64,000 nt of DNA from Yoonia sp034652275 (GTDB taxonomy: Bacteria; Pseudomonadota; Alphaproteobacteria; Rhodobacterales; Rhodobacteraceae). The stretch spans positions 558,001-622,000 of the forward strand of contig NZ_JAXIWG010000002.1 of the NCBI RefSeq assembly GCF_034652275.1, written 5' to 3'. Shown here piece after piece: positions 35,254 through 44,540 of this stretch (its first letter is position 1; each line of letters opens with the position of its first letter). The notes beneath the pieces were generated by a model. It worked only from the letters and a program-made list of their open reading frames with translations. It was not told the origin of the DNA and searched no databases. The position numbers were made by a program, and so were the translations under genes.

Positions 35254-35836
35254 CCGGCCCAAGCCAAGCCACCAGATAGGGCAATAGCCTGTCGGTCGTG
35301 GAAACGCTGTTGTGCAAGGCACAAAACCGCAGGGCGATCACCTGAATCATGAATGCCTGTATCCCCTCGGCCAGCAGGCCAGGATCGACATCGCCGCGGA
35401 TCTGGTCTGGTGGCATCGCGACCAGCCAGCGGGCGTAGAGATGCACTTGCTTTAGAAAATTGACGGAAATCTTCTCTGTTGTTTCGATGGCGGCTGCGCC
35501 TGAAAACCGCAGCACTACGTCGAATACGATGCGGTCCTGCCCGATATAATCCATCAGCGGGATGATCGCTTGCGCGAGCTCCGCAATCGTCTGGGGTGGG
35601 GGCGCATCGTCAATCTTTTGCAAGACGGCGTCCATTTCCTGCCCGATGAGCAGGGCCATCAAACGGTCCTTGTCTTCGAAATGGGCAAAGAAAGTGCCCT
35701 TGGCGACCTTCGCGCGGGCCACGATGTCTTCTACCCGCAACGCGCCAAAGCCGTTCTCAGCCACGATATCGCAGGCCGCAGCGATGAGGCTGTTGCGTGT
35801 CACGGTCCGGCGTTTCTGGGGGCTTCGGGTCTGCAT
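35237..35836 (-). CDS. TetR-family transcriptional regulator
   Basis: 199 residues. N-terminal helix-turn-helix at about residues 25-55 (LRVEDIVARAKVAKGTFFAHFEDKDR, quoted in two parts: LRVEDIVARAKVAKG and TFFAHFEDKDR) is the TetR type; the C-terminal helical ligand domain is not assignable. It is divergent from a flavodoxin-type reductase; the first of three operator repeats lies 20 bases before its start, so autorepression and control of the neighbour are likely. Confidence 0.93.
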   Translation of the reverse strand: MQTRSPQKRRTVTRNSLIAAACDIVAENGFGALRVEDIVARAKVAKGTFFAHFEDKDRLMALLIGQEMDAVLQKIDDAPPPQTIAELAQAIIPLMDYIGQDRIVFDVVLRFSGAAAIETTEKISVNFLKQVHLYARWLVAMPPDQIRGDVDPGLLAEGIQAFMIQVIALRFCALHNSVSTTDRLLPYLVAWLGPVRSQQ

Positions 35837-35855
35837 GTGCTGAAGATAGCTATTT

Positions 35856-35924
35856 TTTGACCAAGGTCAAATTCCTGTATTGACCGCGGTCAATTTAGGG
35901 GGTTATGAAATTGACTATGGTCAT
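35856..35924. promoter_or_regulatory. Three tandem TetR-type operators between tetR and the reductase gene
   Basis: Three copies of a palindrome: TTGACCAAGGTCAA at 35857-35870, TTGACCGCGGTCAA at 35880-35893 (perfect over 16 bases with flanking A/T) and TTGACTATGGTCAT at 35911-35924 (two mismatches). Start-to-start spacings are 23 and 31 bases. They fill the interval between the divergent genes, reaching to just before the reductase ribosome site AAGGAG. Confidence 0.8.
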
Positions 35925-35939
35925 TTTAAGGAGATTCCC

Positions 35940-36530
35940 GTGAATACGAAACGCATCCTTGTCCTGAACGGGCACCCCGGCGACACGTCGCTGTCCCGCC
36001 AATTTGCAGATACCTATGCCAGTGCAGCCCGACGGGCCGGCCACGATGTGCGCATCCACCATCTTCCCGAAATGGGGTTTGATATGGATTTCGGTCGCGG
36101 GGATTATCATCAGTTCAAACCGCTGGAGCCAGTGCTCGAAACCTTCCTGTCCGATCTGGAATGGGCCGGTCATTTTGTCATCACCACGCCGATGTGGTGG
36201 GGTGGGCTGCCTGCCAAACTGAAGGGGCTGTTCGACCGCGCATTCCTGCCCGGCCGGACCTTTGACACGAAGGTCAAGAAACTGGGGATGCCCGCGCCGA
36301 TGCTGACCGGCAAGACCGCCCGCGTGATCATGACATCCGACACGCCGATGTGGTTTGAAAGACTGGTCTACAAGCGCGCGTTCATGCACCAGCTCAGCGG
36401 TCAGATTCTTGGCTTTGTCGGGATCAAGCCGACGCGCTACAGCTATTTTTCTGGAGCCAGCGACGCCAAGCCAGCAAAGGTGAACCACTGGTTGCGGACG
36501 GTCGAAAACATCGGACAAAAGGCGGCATAG
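35940..36530 (+). CDS. NAD(P)H quinone reductase, flavodoxin-2 family
   Basis: 196 residues. Flavin-dependent reductase of the NQO1/MdaB/KefF type that reduces quinones with NAD(P)H. RILVLNGHPGDTSLSRQFAD is the FMN/FAD phosphate loop, and FVITTPMWWGGLPAKLKGLF with DRAFLPGRTF the isoalloxazine region. Start is GTG 35940 with AAGGAG 7 bases upstream; an ATG/TTG further up would run through the operators. Predicted target of the divergent TetR, giving an inducible quinone or electrophile response (inference). Confidence 0.9.
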   Translation: MNTKRILVLNGHPGDTSLSRQFADTYASAARRAGHDVRIHHLPEMGFDMDFGRGDYHQFKPLEPVLETFLSDLEWAGHFVITTPMWWGGLPAKLKGLFDRAFLPGRTFDTKVKKLGMPAPMLTGKTARVIMTSDTPMWFERLVYKRAFMHQLSGQILGFVGIKPTRYSYFSGASDAKPAKVNHWLRTVENIGQKAA

Positions 36531-36637
36531 GTGCCGTCGCCGTGGGGCAGGCGAAACCCACAAAATATGGTGCCATTCGCGTGACATCCCCGCACATTCC
36601 GCATATATTTTGCGGGTAGATGAACAGGACTGACCCA

Positions 36638-39052
36638 ATGGCCGATGACGACAAAAAACAAGAAGAATATGGTGCGGATTCGATCAAGGTTCTCAAAGGG
36701 TTAGAGGCTGTTCGCAAGCGTCCCGGCATGTATATCGGTGACACTGACGACGGGTCCGGTCTGCACCACATGGTCTATGAGGTCGTGGACAACGGCATTG
36801 ACGAGGCTTTGGCCGGTCATGCCGACCATGTCTATGTGCGGATCAACGCCGACAGCTCTGTCACTGTGGGTGATAACGGGCGCGGTATTCCTGTCGGTAT
36901 CCACGAAGGCGAAGGCGTTTCTGCAGCCGAGGTCATCATGACCCAGCTGCACGCAGGCGGCAAATTCGACAGCAATTCCTACAAGGTCTCGGGCGGTCTG
37001 CATGGCGTGGGCGTGTCGGTTGTGAACGCCCTGTCCGATTTTCTGGAACTGCGCATCTGGCGCGAGGGCAAGGAACATTACGCCCGTTTTGAAGGCGGCT
37101 TTACAGTGGAATCCCTGCGTGTGGTTGGTGATGCGGGTGGCCGCAAAGGGACAGAGGTGACGTTCCTTGCCGCGTTGGCGACCTTCAGCAACCGCGATTT
37201 CGATTTCCACATTCTGGAAAAGCGCCTGCGCGAACTGGCGTTCCTGAACTCCGGCGTGCGGATCATATTGGAAGATTTGCGCCCTGCCGAGCCTTTGCGC
37301 AACGAATTGTTCTATGAAGGCGGCGTGCGCGAATTCGTCAAATATCTGGACCGCTCGAAAACCCCGCTGATGGAAACGCCGATCTATGTGGTGGGCGAAC
37401 GCGACGACATCGGGGTCGAGGTCGCGATGTGGTGGAACGACAGCTATAACGAAATGGTGCTGCCCTTCACCAACAATATCCCCCAGCGCGATGGCGGCAC
37501 GCATCTGGCGGGTTTCCGTGGTGCGCTGACCCGCGCGATCATCAAATACGCGACCGAAACCGGCATCACCAAAAAGGAAAAGATCGCCCTGACAGGCGAC
37601 GACGCCCGCGAAGGGCTGACCTGTGTCTTGTCGGTCAAGGTGCCCGATCCGAAGTTTTCCAGCCAGACCAAGGATAAACTGGTCAGCTCCGAAGTGCGCC
37701 CTGCCGTCGAAAACCTGATGGGCGAAAAGCTGAACGAATGGTTTGAGGAAAACCCTGCGACCGCGAAATCCATCATCTCCAAGATCGTCGAGGCCGCCGC
37801 TGCCCGTGAAGCCGCTCGCAAGGCCCGCGAGATCCGCCGCAAATCGGCGATGGATGTCAATTTCAACGCCTCAAAGCTCAAGGATTGTTCTGAAAAAGAC
37901 CCGTCCAAGACCGAAGTCTTTTTGGTCGAGGGTGACAGCGCCGGTGGGTCCGCCCAAACAGGCCGCGACCGTGGCACGCAGGCGATCCTGCCGCTGAAGG
38001 GCAAGATCCTGAACGTGGAACGCGCGCGGTTTGACCGGATGCTGGGGTCTCAGGAAATCGGCAACCTTGTCATGGCGCTGGGCACCGGCATTGGACGCGA
38101 TGAATTCAACATCGACAAGCTGCGCTATCACAAAGTCATCATCATGACCGACGCCGACGTCGATGGCGCGCATATCCGTACGCTGTTGCTGACCTTCTTC
38201 TTCCGGCAGATGCCCGAACTGATCGAAGGCGGGCATCTCTACATCGCGCAGCCGCCGCTGTATAAGGTCACCCGTGGCCGGTCCGAGGTCTATCTGAAAG
38301 ATCAGGCCGCGATGGACGAATACCTGATCGAACAGGGGATCGAGGCCGCGATGCTGCGCCAAGGCAATGGCGAGGAAATCGCCGGTGCCGACCTGCGCCG
38401 CATCGTCGAAGAAGCCCGCCAGCTCAAACGCGTGCTGGAGGCGTTTCCGACCCATTACCCCCGCCACATCCTTGAACAGGCGGCCATCGCAGGCGCATTT
38501 GTGCCCGGCGTTGTGGAAAACGACCTGCAAGGCACCGCAGACCGCGTGGCGCAGCGCCTTGACCTGATTGCGCTGGAATGGGAACGCGGCTGGCAAGGCC
38601 GGATCACGCAGGACAAAGGCATGCGTCTGGCCCGTATCCTGCGCGGCGTGGAAGAGGTGCGCACGCTGGATGGCACCATGCTCCGCTCAGGCGAGGCGCG
38701 GCGCACAGGGACCTTCACCCAAAGCCTGCAGGATGTGTACAACCTGCCCGCGACGCTGGTCCGCAAGGACCGCAGCCAGCTGATTCATGGCCCGCTGGAC
38801 CTGTTGCGCGCCATTCTCGAAGAAGGCGAAAAGGGTCTGTCGTTGCAACGCTACAAAGGTTTGGGCGAGATGAACCCCGACCAGTTGTGGGAAACCACGC
38901 TCGACCCAGATGCGCGCACGCTGTTGCAGGTCAAGGTCGAGGATGTGGCCGAGGCCGATGATCTGTTCACCAAGCTGATGGGCGATGTGGTCGAACCGCG
39001 GCGCGAGTTTATCCAGACCAATGCGCTGAACGTCGAGAATCTGGACTTTTAG
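36638..39052 (+). CDS. gyrB: DNA gyrase subunit B
   Basis: About 804 residues. GHKL ATPase domain (EYGADSIKVLKGLEAVRKRP, GLHHMVYEVVDNGIDEAL), transducer, then TOPRIM with VEGDSAGGSAQ and the metal site DADVDGAHIRTLL, and the C-terminal GyrB signature LQRYKGLGEMNPDQLW. I prefer ATG 36638 because AGGA lies 8 bases upstream; ATG 36620 would add six residues. The stop is followed directly by a REP-like hairpin. Confidence 0.97.
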   Translation: MADDDKKQEEYGADSIKVLKGLEAVRKRPGMYIGDTDDGSGLHHMVYEVVDNGIDEALAGHADHVYVRINADSSVTVGDNGRGIPVGIHEGEGVSAAEVIMTQLHAGGKFDSNSYKVSGGLHGVGVSVVNALSDFLELRIWREGKEHYARFEGGFTVESLRVVGDAGGRKGTEVTFLAALATFSNRDFDFHILEKRLRELAFLNSGVRIILEDLRPAEPLRNELFYEGGVREFVKYLDRSKTPLMETPIYVVGERDDIGVEVAMWWNDSYNEMVLPFTNNIPQRDGGTHLAGFRGALTRAIIKYATETGITKKEKIALTGDDAREGLTCVLSVKVPDPKFSSQTKDKLVSSEVRPAVENLMGEKLNEWFEENPATAKSIISKIVEAAAAREAARKAREIRRKSAMDVNFNASKLKDCSEKDPSKTEVFLVEGDSAGGSAQTGRDRGTQAILPLKGKILNVERARFDRMLGSQEIGNLVMALGTGIGRDEFNIDKLRYHKVIIMTDADVDGAHIRTLLLTFFFRQMPELIEGGHLYIAQPPLYKVTRGRSEVYLKDQAAMDEYLIEQGIEAAMLRQGNGEEIAGADLRRIVEEARQLKRVLEAFPTHYPRHILEQAAIAGAFVPGVVENDLQGTADRVAQRLDLIALEWERGWQGRITQDKGMRLARILRGVEEVRTLDGTMLRSGEARRTGTFTQSLQDVYNLPATLVRKDRSQLIHGPLDLLRAILEEGEKGLSLQRYKGLGEMNPDQLWETTLDPDARTLLQVKVEDVAEADDLFTKLMGDVVEPRREFIQTNALNVENLDF

Positions 39053-39055
39053 TGT

Positions 39056-39115
39056 GGCGGGGTGAACCCCGCCCTACGGTCTGCACATTGAGGTAGGTCG
39101 GGGTTAACCCCGACC
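39056..39115. repeat. Two adjacent GC-rich hairpins at the gyrB / oligopeptidase junction
   Basis: Hairpin one is GGCGGGG-TGAA-CCCCGCC (39056-39073); hairpin two is GGTCGGGG-TTAA-CCCCGACC (39096-39115), a perfect 20-base palindrome. Both have perfect stems of 7-8 bases and 4-base loops. The oligopeptidase stop codon (complement of TTA at 39104-39106) is the loop of hairpin two. They may be dispersed repeats acting as a two-way transcription stop for these convergent genes. Confidence 0.7.
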
Positions 39116-41182
39116 CACCGCCTTCAAAGCAAACGCATAGGACCGCGCCGCATCCTCGAGCGCGGCGAACCGCCCCGTCTTGCCGAAATGCCCCGAGGAC
39201 ATGTTGGTTTTCAACAGCAGGATATTGTCATCCGTCTTGGTGATCCGCAGCTTGGCGACCCATTTCGCCGGTTCCCAATAGGTCACGCGCGGGTCGGACA
39301 CGCCTGCTGTCACCAGCATCGCAGGGTAATTCTGTGCGGTGACATTGTCATAGGGCGAATAGGCGCGGATATCGTCAAAGGCGGTTTTGCTTTCGATCGG
39401 ATTGCCCCATTGCGACCATTCGCCGGGGGTCAAGGGCAGTGTGTCGTCAAGGATCGTGGTCAGCACATCGACAAAAGGCACGTCGGCGATGATGCCGGCC
39501 CAAAGGTCGGGGCGCATGTTGACCACCGCACCGACCAGCAGCCCGCCTGCAGACCCGCCTTGCGCGACGATCCGGCCTTTGCCGGTGTAGCCTTCGGCGA
39601 TCAACGCCTCGGCGGCACCGATGAAATCGTGGAAGGTGTTGACCTTGCGCCCGAATTTCGCGTCCTCATACCACGCGCGGCCCTTCTCTTCGCCGCCGCG
39701 CACATGCGCGATAGCGTAGACGAACCCGCGATCCACCAGCGACAGGCGGTTGGCGGAAAAGCCTGCGGGCATGGAGGCCCCGTAAGAGCCGTAGCCATAA
39801 AGCAGGCAAGGTGCTGTGCTATCCAGTTTGGTCGTCGCACGGTGCAGGATTGTGACCGGCACCAGCGCGCCGTCATGCGATCGCGCCATGATCCGGCGGG
39901 TGACGTAATCGGCAGGTTCGTGGCCGCTGGGCAGTTCGGTCTGTTTCATCAGAACGCGATTACCTGTGGCCAGATCAAAATCGAACACCTGTGACGGCGT
40001 GGTTGGCGATGAGTAGGTAAAGCGGAACATATCCGTTTCATATTCCGCACTCGGGTCGGCCCCCAGCGCATAGGCTTCTTCGTCAAAGGCGATGCTTTGC
40101 ATAGCACCCGTAGGCCCCTGATAGCAGATGCGCGGCAGCGCGTTTTCGCGTTCCACCCAGATCAGCCAGTCGTGATAAGCGGCCAGCCCGATCACCATGC
40201 GCCCCGCGCGGTAGGGCACCAGATCGACCCAATGCGCGCGCTGTGGCGTGGCGATGGGGGCGGTGACAATCTTGAAATCCACCGCGCCGTCGGCGTTGGT
40301 CAGGATGACGAAGTGATCGCCCTGATGGTCGATCTCGTATTCCAGACCTTCGGTGCGCGCCTCTATCAGTCGGGGCGCGGCATCTGGCGTGGCAGTGGGG
40401 ATCACCCAAACCTCGTTCTCGTCGTTCATCCCGGTCGCGATCTGGACATAGGCCCCCGACCGCATCCGGCTGACGCCCACGAAATAGCGGGGGTCTTTTT
40501 CTTCATAGACCAGCACGTCATCCGCCGGATCGCTGCCGATGGTGTGGCGGAATACCTTGTTCGGGCGGTGCTGGGCATCAACGCGGACATAGAACAGCGT
40601 GCGTTCATCCGCCCATGCAACAGACCCCACATCCGCGATCAGCGTGGCGCTGTCCTGCCCGGTGGCGGTATCGCGCAGGCGCAGGGTAAAGAATTCCGAA
40701 CCCGTGGTATCGGCCTGCCACGCCAGCAACCCGTGGTCGGGCGAGGATGCGACCGCACCCAGATCAAAGTATTCATGCGCCGCCGCCTCGACGTTCACGT
40801 CAAGCAGCACGACCTCGTCGCCGCCATCGCGGGCGGTGCGGATATAGACGGGGTGTTCGGCCCCTTCGCTGTAGCGCCGGACATAGGCATAAGCGCCGTT
40901 CTTGCGCGGAACAGACGTGTCGTCTTCCTTGATCCGGCCCCGCATTTCCGCGATCAGCGTGGCTTGCAGGTCGGCAGTGTCGGCCATGGCGGTGTCGTAA
41001 TAGGCATTCTCGGCGCGCAGGTAATCCGCGATATCGGCGGGCAGTTTCGCGGGATCGCGCATCGCCTCTTGCCAGTTGTCCGCGCGCAGCCATGCGAAAT
41101 CGTCGTGCAGGGTGACGCCATGCACGGTCGCTGTCGTCGGGCGTTTGTCCGCCAAGGGGGCGTCGGGCAAATGTTTGAACAT
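39104..41182 (-). CDS. ptrB: Oligopeptidase B (S9 prolyl-oligopeptidase family)
   Basis: About 692 residues, the family size. Serine peptidase that cleaves short peptides after basic residues. Beta-propeller domain roughly 70-410, then the alpha/beta-hydrolase domain with PCLLYGYGSYGASMPAGFS, the nucleophile motif GGSAGG near 540 and the C-terminal histidine in MSSGHFGKTGRF. ATG 41182 is chosen (GGAAG upstream) over a TTG at 41194. It follows the AbrB-type permease gene closely. The stop codon sits inside a hairpin shared with gyrB. Confidence 0.92.
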   Translation of the reverse strand: MFKHLPDAPLADKRPTTATVHGVTLHDDFAWLRADNWQEAMRDPAKLPADIADYLRAENAYYDTAMADTADLQATLIAEMRGRIKEDDTSVPRKNGAYAYVRRYSEGAEHPVYIRTARDGGDEVVLLDVNVEAAAHEYFDLGAVASSPDHGLLAWQADTTGSEFFTLRLRDTATGQDSATLIADVGSVAWADERTLFYVRVDAQHRPNKVFRHTIGSDPADDVLVYEEKDPRYFVGVSRMRSGAYVQIATGMNDENEVWVIPTATPDAAPRLIEARTEGLEYEIDHQGDHFVILTNADGAVDFKIVTAPIATPQRAHWVDLVPYRAGRMVIGLAAYHDWLIWVERENALPRICYQGPTGAMQSIAFDEEAYALGADPSAEYETDMFRFTYSSPTTPSQVFDFDLATGNRVLMKQTELPSGHEPADYVTRRIMARSHDGALVPVTILHRATTKLDSTAPCLLYGYGSYGASMPAGFSANRLSLVDRGFVYAIAHVRGGEEKGRAWYEDAKFGRKVNTFHDFIGAAEALIAEGYTGKGRIVAQGGSAGGLLVGAVVNMRPDLWAGIIADVPFVDVLTTILDDTLPLTPGEWSQWGNPIESKTAFDDIRAYSPYDNVTAQNYPAMLVTAGVSDPRVTYWEPAKWVAKLRITKTDDNILLLKTNMSSGHFGKTGRFAALEDAARSYAFALKAVGRG

Positions 41183-41194
41183 CAAGGCTTCCAA

Positions 41195-42256
41195 TCAAAG
41201 GGTGCGTTTGCGGATCACGGCAAAAACAAGGGGTGCAACAGCGATCACCAGCGTGATGCGGATGACGTGGATGACAGAGACATAGGTCGCATCCTGCCCC
41301 ATCGCGAGGGTCAGCAGCGACATTTCCGTCAGCCCGCCCGGCGCATAGGCCAGAAACGCCTGCGCCAGCGGCATGCCGTCCGCCAGCACAATCACCTCGG
41401 CAAAGGCGACGGCGATGGCCAGCATGATCCCCGAAGACAGCGCCGCGAGCCCCAGTTCGCGCCGCAGATCGGCCAGCTTTGCCCCGACAAAGCGGGTGCC
41501 GATCACGGTGCCGATGGTGACTTGGGCCGCGATGACAAACAGGCTGGGCGGCGGCACGGTGACAAGGGCCGTATAATGCGCGATCCCGCTCAGGATCATA
41601 GGCCCAAAGACGGGGGCAGCGGGCAGGCGCGCGATCTTGCCCAGCCATGCGCCCGCAACGGCGCAAAGGCCAAGCACGGCGTAATCGCGCAGGGTCAGCG
41701 CGTCGAGGGCTGTCCAACTGGTGTCATCCGTGCCACCTGCCGTGACCCCCAGCACCAGCCCGAAAAACAGCGCGACAAAGACGATCACGATCATCACCCG
41801 CGCGGCATGGGCAAGGGCGATCTGGCGTTCGCTGCCGCCAGCCTCCCCCCCCAGCAGGATCATCTCGTTCAAACCGCCGGGCATGGCGGCGTAATAGGCG
41901 GTGACGGGGTCATAGCCACCGACGCGGCGGTAGATCAGGAACGACACCCCCGCCGCCGCCAGCAGGAACGGCGGCAGCAGAAGCAGCGTGAGCACCCAAG
42001 TCGAGATCAGCCCGAACAGCTCTGCCGTGACACCCGACCCGAGCAAAACGCCGATCACCGGCACGACGATATTGCGCAATCCGCTTGGTCCCTTGACCGG
42101 CGCGCGCAGCATGGCGGCGGCGACATTGGCGATCATCGGCCCCAGCATCCACGGCAGCGGCAGGCCGATGAAATAGGCCACCACCCCGCCCGCCAGACCG
42201 ATCAGCAGCGCCAGCGCTGTCTTGCGATCAAAGCCCGCCAATATGCCGGACCCCAC
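41195..42256 (-). CDS. AbrB-family membrane protein (putative transporter)
   Basis: About 353 residues, ten or so membrane segments in two repeated halves: IGLPLPWMLGPMIANVAAAM in the first half and AAPVFGPMILSGIAHYTALV in the second, the internal repeat of the AbrB/YdcV-like permease family (named for E. coli AbrB, a putative ammonia monooxygenase regulator). Substrate unknown. No ATG is available near the N-terminus; I use GTG 42256, so it overlaps the trhO 3' end by 29 bases. Same-strand order suggests trhO, this gene and ptrB are cotranscribed. Confidence 0.82.
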   Translation of the reverse strand: MGSGILAGFDRKTALALLIGLAGGVVAYFIGLPLPWMLGPMIANVAAAMLRAPVKGPSGLRNIVVPVIGVLLGSGVTAELFGLISTWVLTLLLLPPFLLAAAGVSFLIYRRVGGYDPVTAYYAAMPGGLNEMILLGGEAGGSERQIALAHAARVMIVIVFVALFFGLVLGVTAGGTDDTSWTALDALTLRDYAVLGLCAVAGAWLGKIARLPAAPVFGPMILSGIAHYTALVTVPPPSLFVIAAQVTIGTVIGTRFVGAKLADLRRELGLAALSSGIMLAIAVAFAEVIVLADGMPLAQAFLAYAPGGLTEMSLLTLAMGQDATYVSVIHVIRITLVIAVAPLVFAVIRKRTL

Positions 42257-43133
42257 GGTCCTTTGCCAAGGCGATTTGCTTTTGCCGTTCGCGGAAACGG
42301 GCCTTATCTGCTTCGGTCGTCTCGTCCACGCAGTGATGGCAACTGACGCCTTCTTCATAGGCGGGATGATTGCGGTCCTCGGGCAGCAGCGGGCGGCGGC
42401 AGCCGTGGCACAGGATATGCGGCCCCTCGGCCAGCCCGTGCCCGACGCTGACGCGCCCGTCAAAGACGAAACATTCGCCGTCCCATTTACTGGCGTCCTG
42501 CGGGACTTCTTCGAGATATTTCAGGATGCCGCCCTTGAGGTGATAGACCTCTTCCACCCCTTGGCCCATCAGATAGTTGGTGGATTTCTCGCAGCGGATG
42601 CCGCCGGTGCAGAACATCGCGATCCGCTTGTTGTGGAAACGGTGCTTGTTGGCTTCCCACCAAGCGGGGAATTCGCCGAAACTTTTGGTCTGCGGGTCGA
42701 TTGCACCGTCGAAAGTGCCGATCGCCACCTCGTAATCGTTGCGCGTGTCGATGACGGCCACATCGGGGGCGCTGATCAGGTCGTTCCAGTCGGCGGGGTC
42801 GACGTAGTGGCCCACCCGCGACACGGGGTCGATGTCAGGCTGGCCCATGGTGACGATTTCACGCTTCAGCCGGACTTTCATGCGGTGGAACGGGGCGTCC
42901 GCGGCGGTGCTTTCCTTCCATTCCAGATCCGCACAGCCGGGCAAGGCGCGGATATGCGCGAGCACCGCGTCGATGCCCGCGCGGTCGCCGGCGATGGTGC
43001 CGTTGATCCCCTCGCCCGCCAGCAGCAGCGTGCCGCTGATCCCGCGCGCGCGGCACAGGTCCAGCAGCGGCCCGCGCAGGGCGGCGGGGTCGGCAAAGCG
43101 GGTAAAGTGGTAAAGGGCGGCGACGATGTACAT
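42228..43133 (-). CDS. trhO: tRNA uridine(34) hydroxylase TrhO (rhodanese-like)
   Basis: 301 residues. TrhO (YceA) makes 5-hydroxyuridine at the wobble base of tRNA using oxygen. An N-terminal acylphosphatase-like domain (LLLAGEGINGTIAG) precedes a rhodanese domain (DTRNDYEVAIGTFDGAI) with the active cysteine in FCTGGIRCEKSTNYL, then a C-terminal region with a cysteine-rich CHGCRRPLLPED and CHHC site that should bind zinc. ATG 43133 (MYIVAALYHF) is chosen because it fits the family start. Confidence 0.94.
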   Translation of the reverse strand: MYIVAALYHFTRFADPAALRGPLLDLCRARGISGTLLLAGEGINGTIAGDRAGIDAVLAHIRALPGCADLEWKESTAADAPFHRMKVRLKREIVTMGQPDIDPVSRVGHYVDPADWNDLISAPDVAVIDTRNDYEVAIGTFDGAIDPQTKSFGEFPAWWEANKHRFHNKRIAMFCTGGIRCEKSTNYLMGQGVEEVYHLKGGILKYLEEVPQDASKWDGECFVFDGRVSVGHGLAEGPHILCHGCRRPLLPEDRNHPAYEEGVSCHHCVDETTEADKARFRERQKQIALAKDRGVRHIGGL

Positions 43134-43178
43134 AGGCCTTGGATTACGCCTGCCTGCCAAGGGGTTCAAGAGGGGGGG

Positions 43179-44417
43179 TTAAGAAGGACCCGCCGCCAGC
43201 GCCAGCCCGTCGGCGACGGCGGTAAACGCCTCGCTGCGTTCAAGGGTCGCCTGCGGGAAAAGACGGGTCATCGCGCCTTCGACGCCTTGCAGCAGGCTGG
43301 ACCCGCCGACAAACACGATCTTGGCGATCCGGTCGGGGGCGATTCCGGCCTGCGCCAGCGTCTCGGCAGCACAGCCCCTGATCGCGGCGATATGGTCGGC
43401 AAGGGCTGCGTCCATCGCGGCCTTGGCGGTCGGTACCCAAAGATCGGCGGTGATAAAGCGCAAATCGATGCCGGTCTGGTCCATATCTGCGGCGTTCAGC
43501 CTGATCTTGGCAGCTTCCACCGCAAAGGCGATGTCATGGCCCAGTTCCATATCCAGCACGGTCTGCAACCGCGCGAACAGGGCGGGATCGACGCCGAGCT
43601 TTGCAAACCCCGCCGCCATGCGCCGGTTTTCGGGCGTATAGACGAAGGGAATCTTCTGCCATGTCGCCAGATCGTTGTAGATCGCATTGGGCGCCACATG
43701 CCGCCCGTCGCCGATGGCATTGATGATCTCGGCCCCGCGCCCCAAGAGCGGCATCACTTGCGCCACGGACAGCGCGCGGTCGAAATCGGTGCCGCCGACG
43801 CGCACGCCGTGGCTGGCGATGATCTGCGTGGCTGCACCGTCACGCGCGAAGATCGAAAAATCCGACGTACCCCCGCCGATATCGACGACCAGCCCCAATG
43901 CACCTTTGTCGAGCGGGCCCGCCGCCAGCGCCGCTGCCTCGGGTTCATACATGAAGGTCACATCGCGGAAACCGGCCAGCAGATAGGCCTCGCGCAGGTC
44001 AAGCTCGGCCTGCGTATCGCGGGCGGGGTCGGCGGAGTGAAACCGCACGGGGCGGCCTGACAAGGCGTCGTCATAGGTCTGGCCTGTCTCGGCCTGCGCC
44101 CTTTCGCGGATCATCGCCAGAAACCGCGCGACAACCTCCAGCAGGGTCAGGCGTTCATGCGCGATCATGCGCCGTTCGCGCAGCAATGGCGTGCCCAAGA
44201 CCGATTTCAGCGCCCGCATGAAGCGGCCTTCGCGACCGTCGATCAAGGCGGTGTTGGCGGCGGACCCATAAAGCGTGACCTTGCGATCAGGGTCGAAAAA
44301 CACCGATGTCGGCAGGGTCGTGCGTCCGGGTTCGACGGCGATCAGATGCGGACGACCCGCCGCCATCACACCCGCCGCTGTGTTCGACGTGCCGAAATCG
44401 ATCCCGAGCGTTGCCAT
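43179..44417 (-). CDS. Hsp70-like ATPase domain protein (YegD type)
   Basis: 412 residues, an actin-like Hsp70 nucleotide-binding domain without the substrate-binding half. GIDFGTSNTAAGVMAAGRPH is the phosphate-1 motif, LGLVVDIGGGTSDFSIFARD phosphate-2, and KIVFVGGSSLLQGVEGAMTR the adenosine motif. YegD-type proteins have this shape; partner and role are unknown. Start is ATG 44417 preceded by a purine-rich AGGGGGC; the longer frame upstream is antisense to pncA. Divergent from pncA. Confidence 0.88.
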   Translation of the reverse strand: MATLGIDFGTSNTAAGVMAAGRPHLIAVEPGRTTLPTSVFFDPDRKVTLYGSAANTALIDGREGRFMRALKSVLGTPLLRERRMIAHERLTLLEVVARFLAMIRERAQAETGQTYDDALSGRPVRFHSADPARDTQAELDLREAYLLAGFRDVTFMYEPEAAALAAGPLDKGALGLVVDIGGGTSDFSIFARDGAATQIIASHGVRVGGTDFDRALSVAQVMPLLGRGAEIINAIGDGRHVAPNAIYNDLATWQKIPFVYTPENRRMAAGFAKLGVDPALFARLQTVLDMELGHDIAFAVEAAKIRLNAADMDQTGIDLRFITADLWVPTAKAAMDAALADHIAAIRGCAAETLAQAGIAPDRIAKIVFVGGSSLLQGVEGAMTRLFPQATLERSEAFTAVADGLALAAGPS

Positions 44418-44476
44418 GCTGCCCCCTGCAAAGACGCTGCCGATAGGAAAATTGCGGCCTGTGCGCAAGCCCTCGG

Positions 44477-44495
44477 GTTTCGCTCGCAGCGAAAC
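44477..44495. promoter_or_regulatory. Tight inverted repeat between the hsp70-like gene and pncA
   Basis: GTTTCGCT-CGC-AGCGAAAC, perfect 8-base arms with a 3-base centre, 46 bases upstream of pncA and 60 bases upstream of the hsp70-like start. It could be an operator of this divergent promoter or an mRNA hairpin; the sequence alone does not decide. Confidence 0.35.
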
Positions 44496-44540
44496 AATGG
44501 CAGATTGCGCACGAACCACAGGTTGCAGAGGACCCGCAGC

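Noticed and set aside
44157..44540. N-terminal extension of pncA antisense to the Hsp70-like gene
   Set aside because: PncA homology and the ribosome site place the start at 44541; the extension mirrors the opposite-strand gene.
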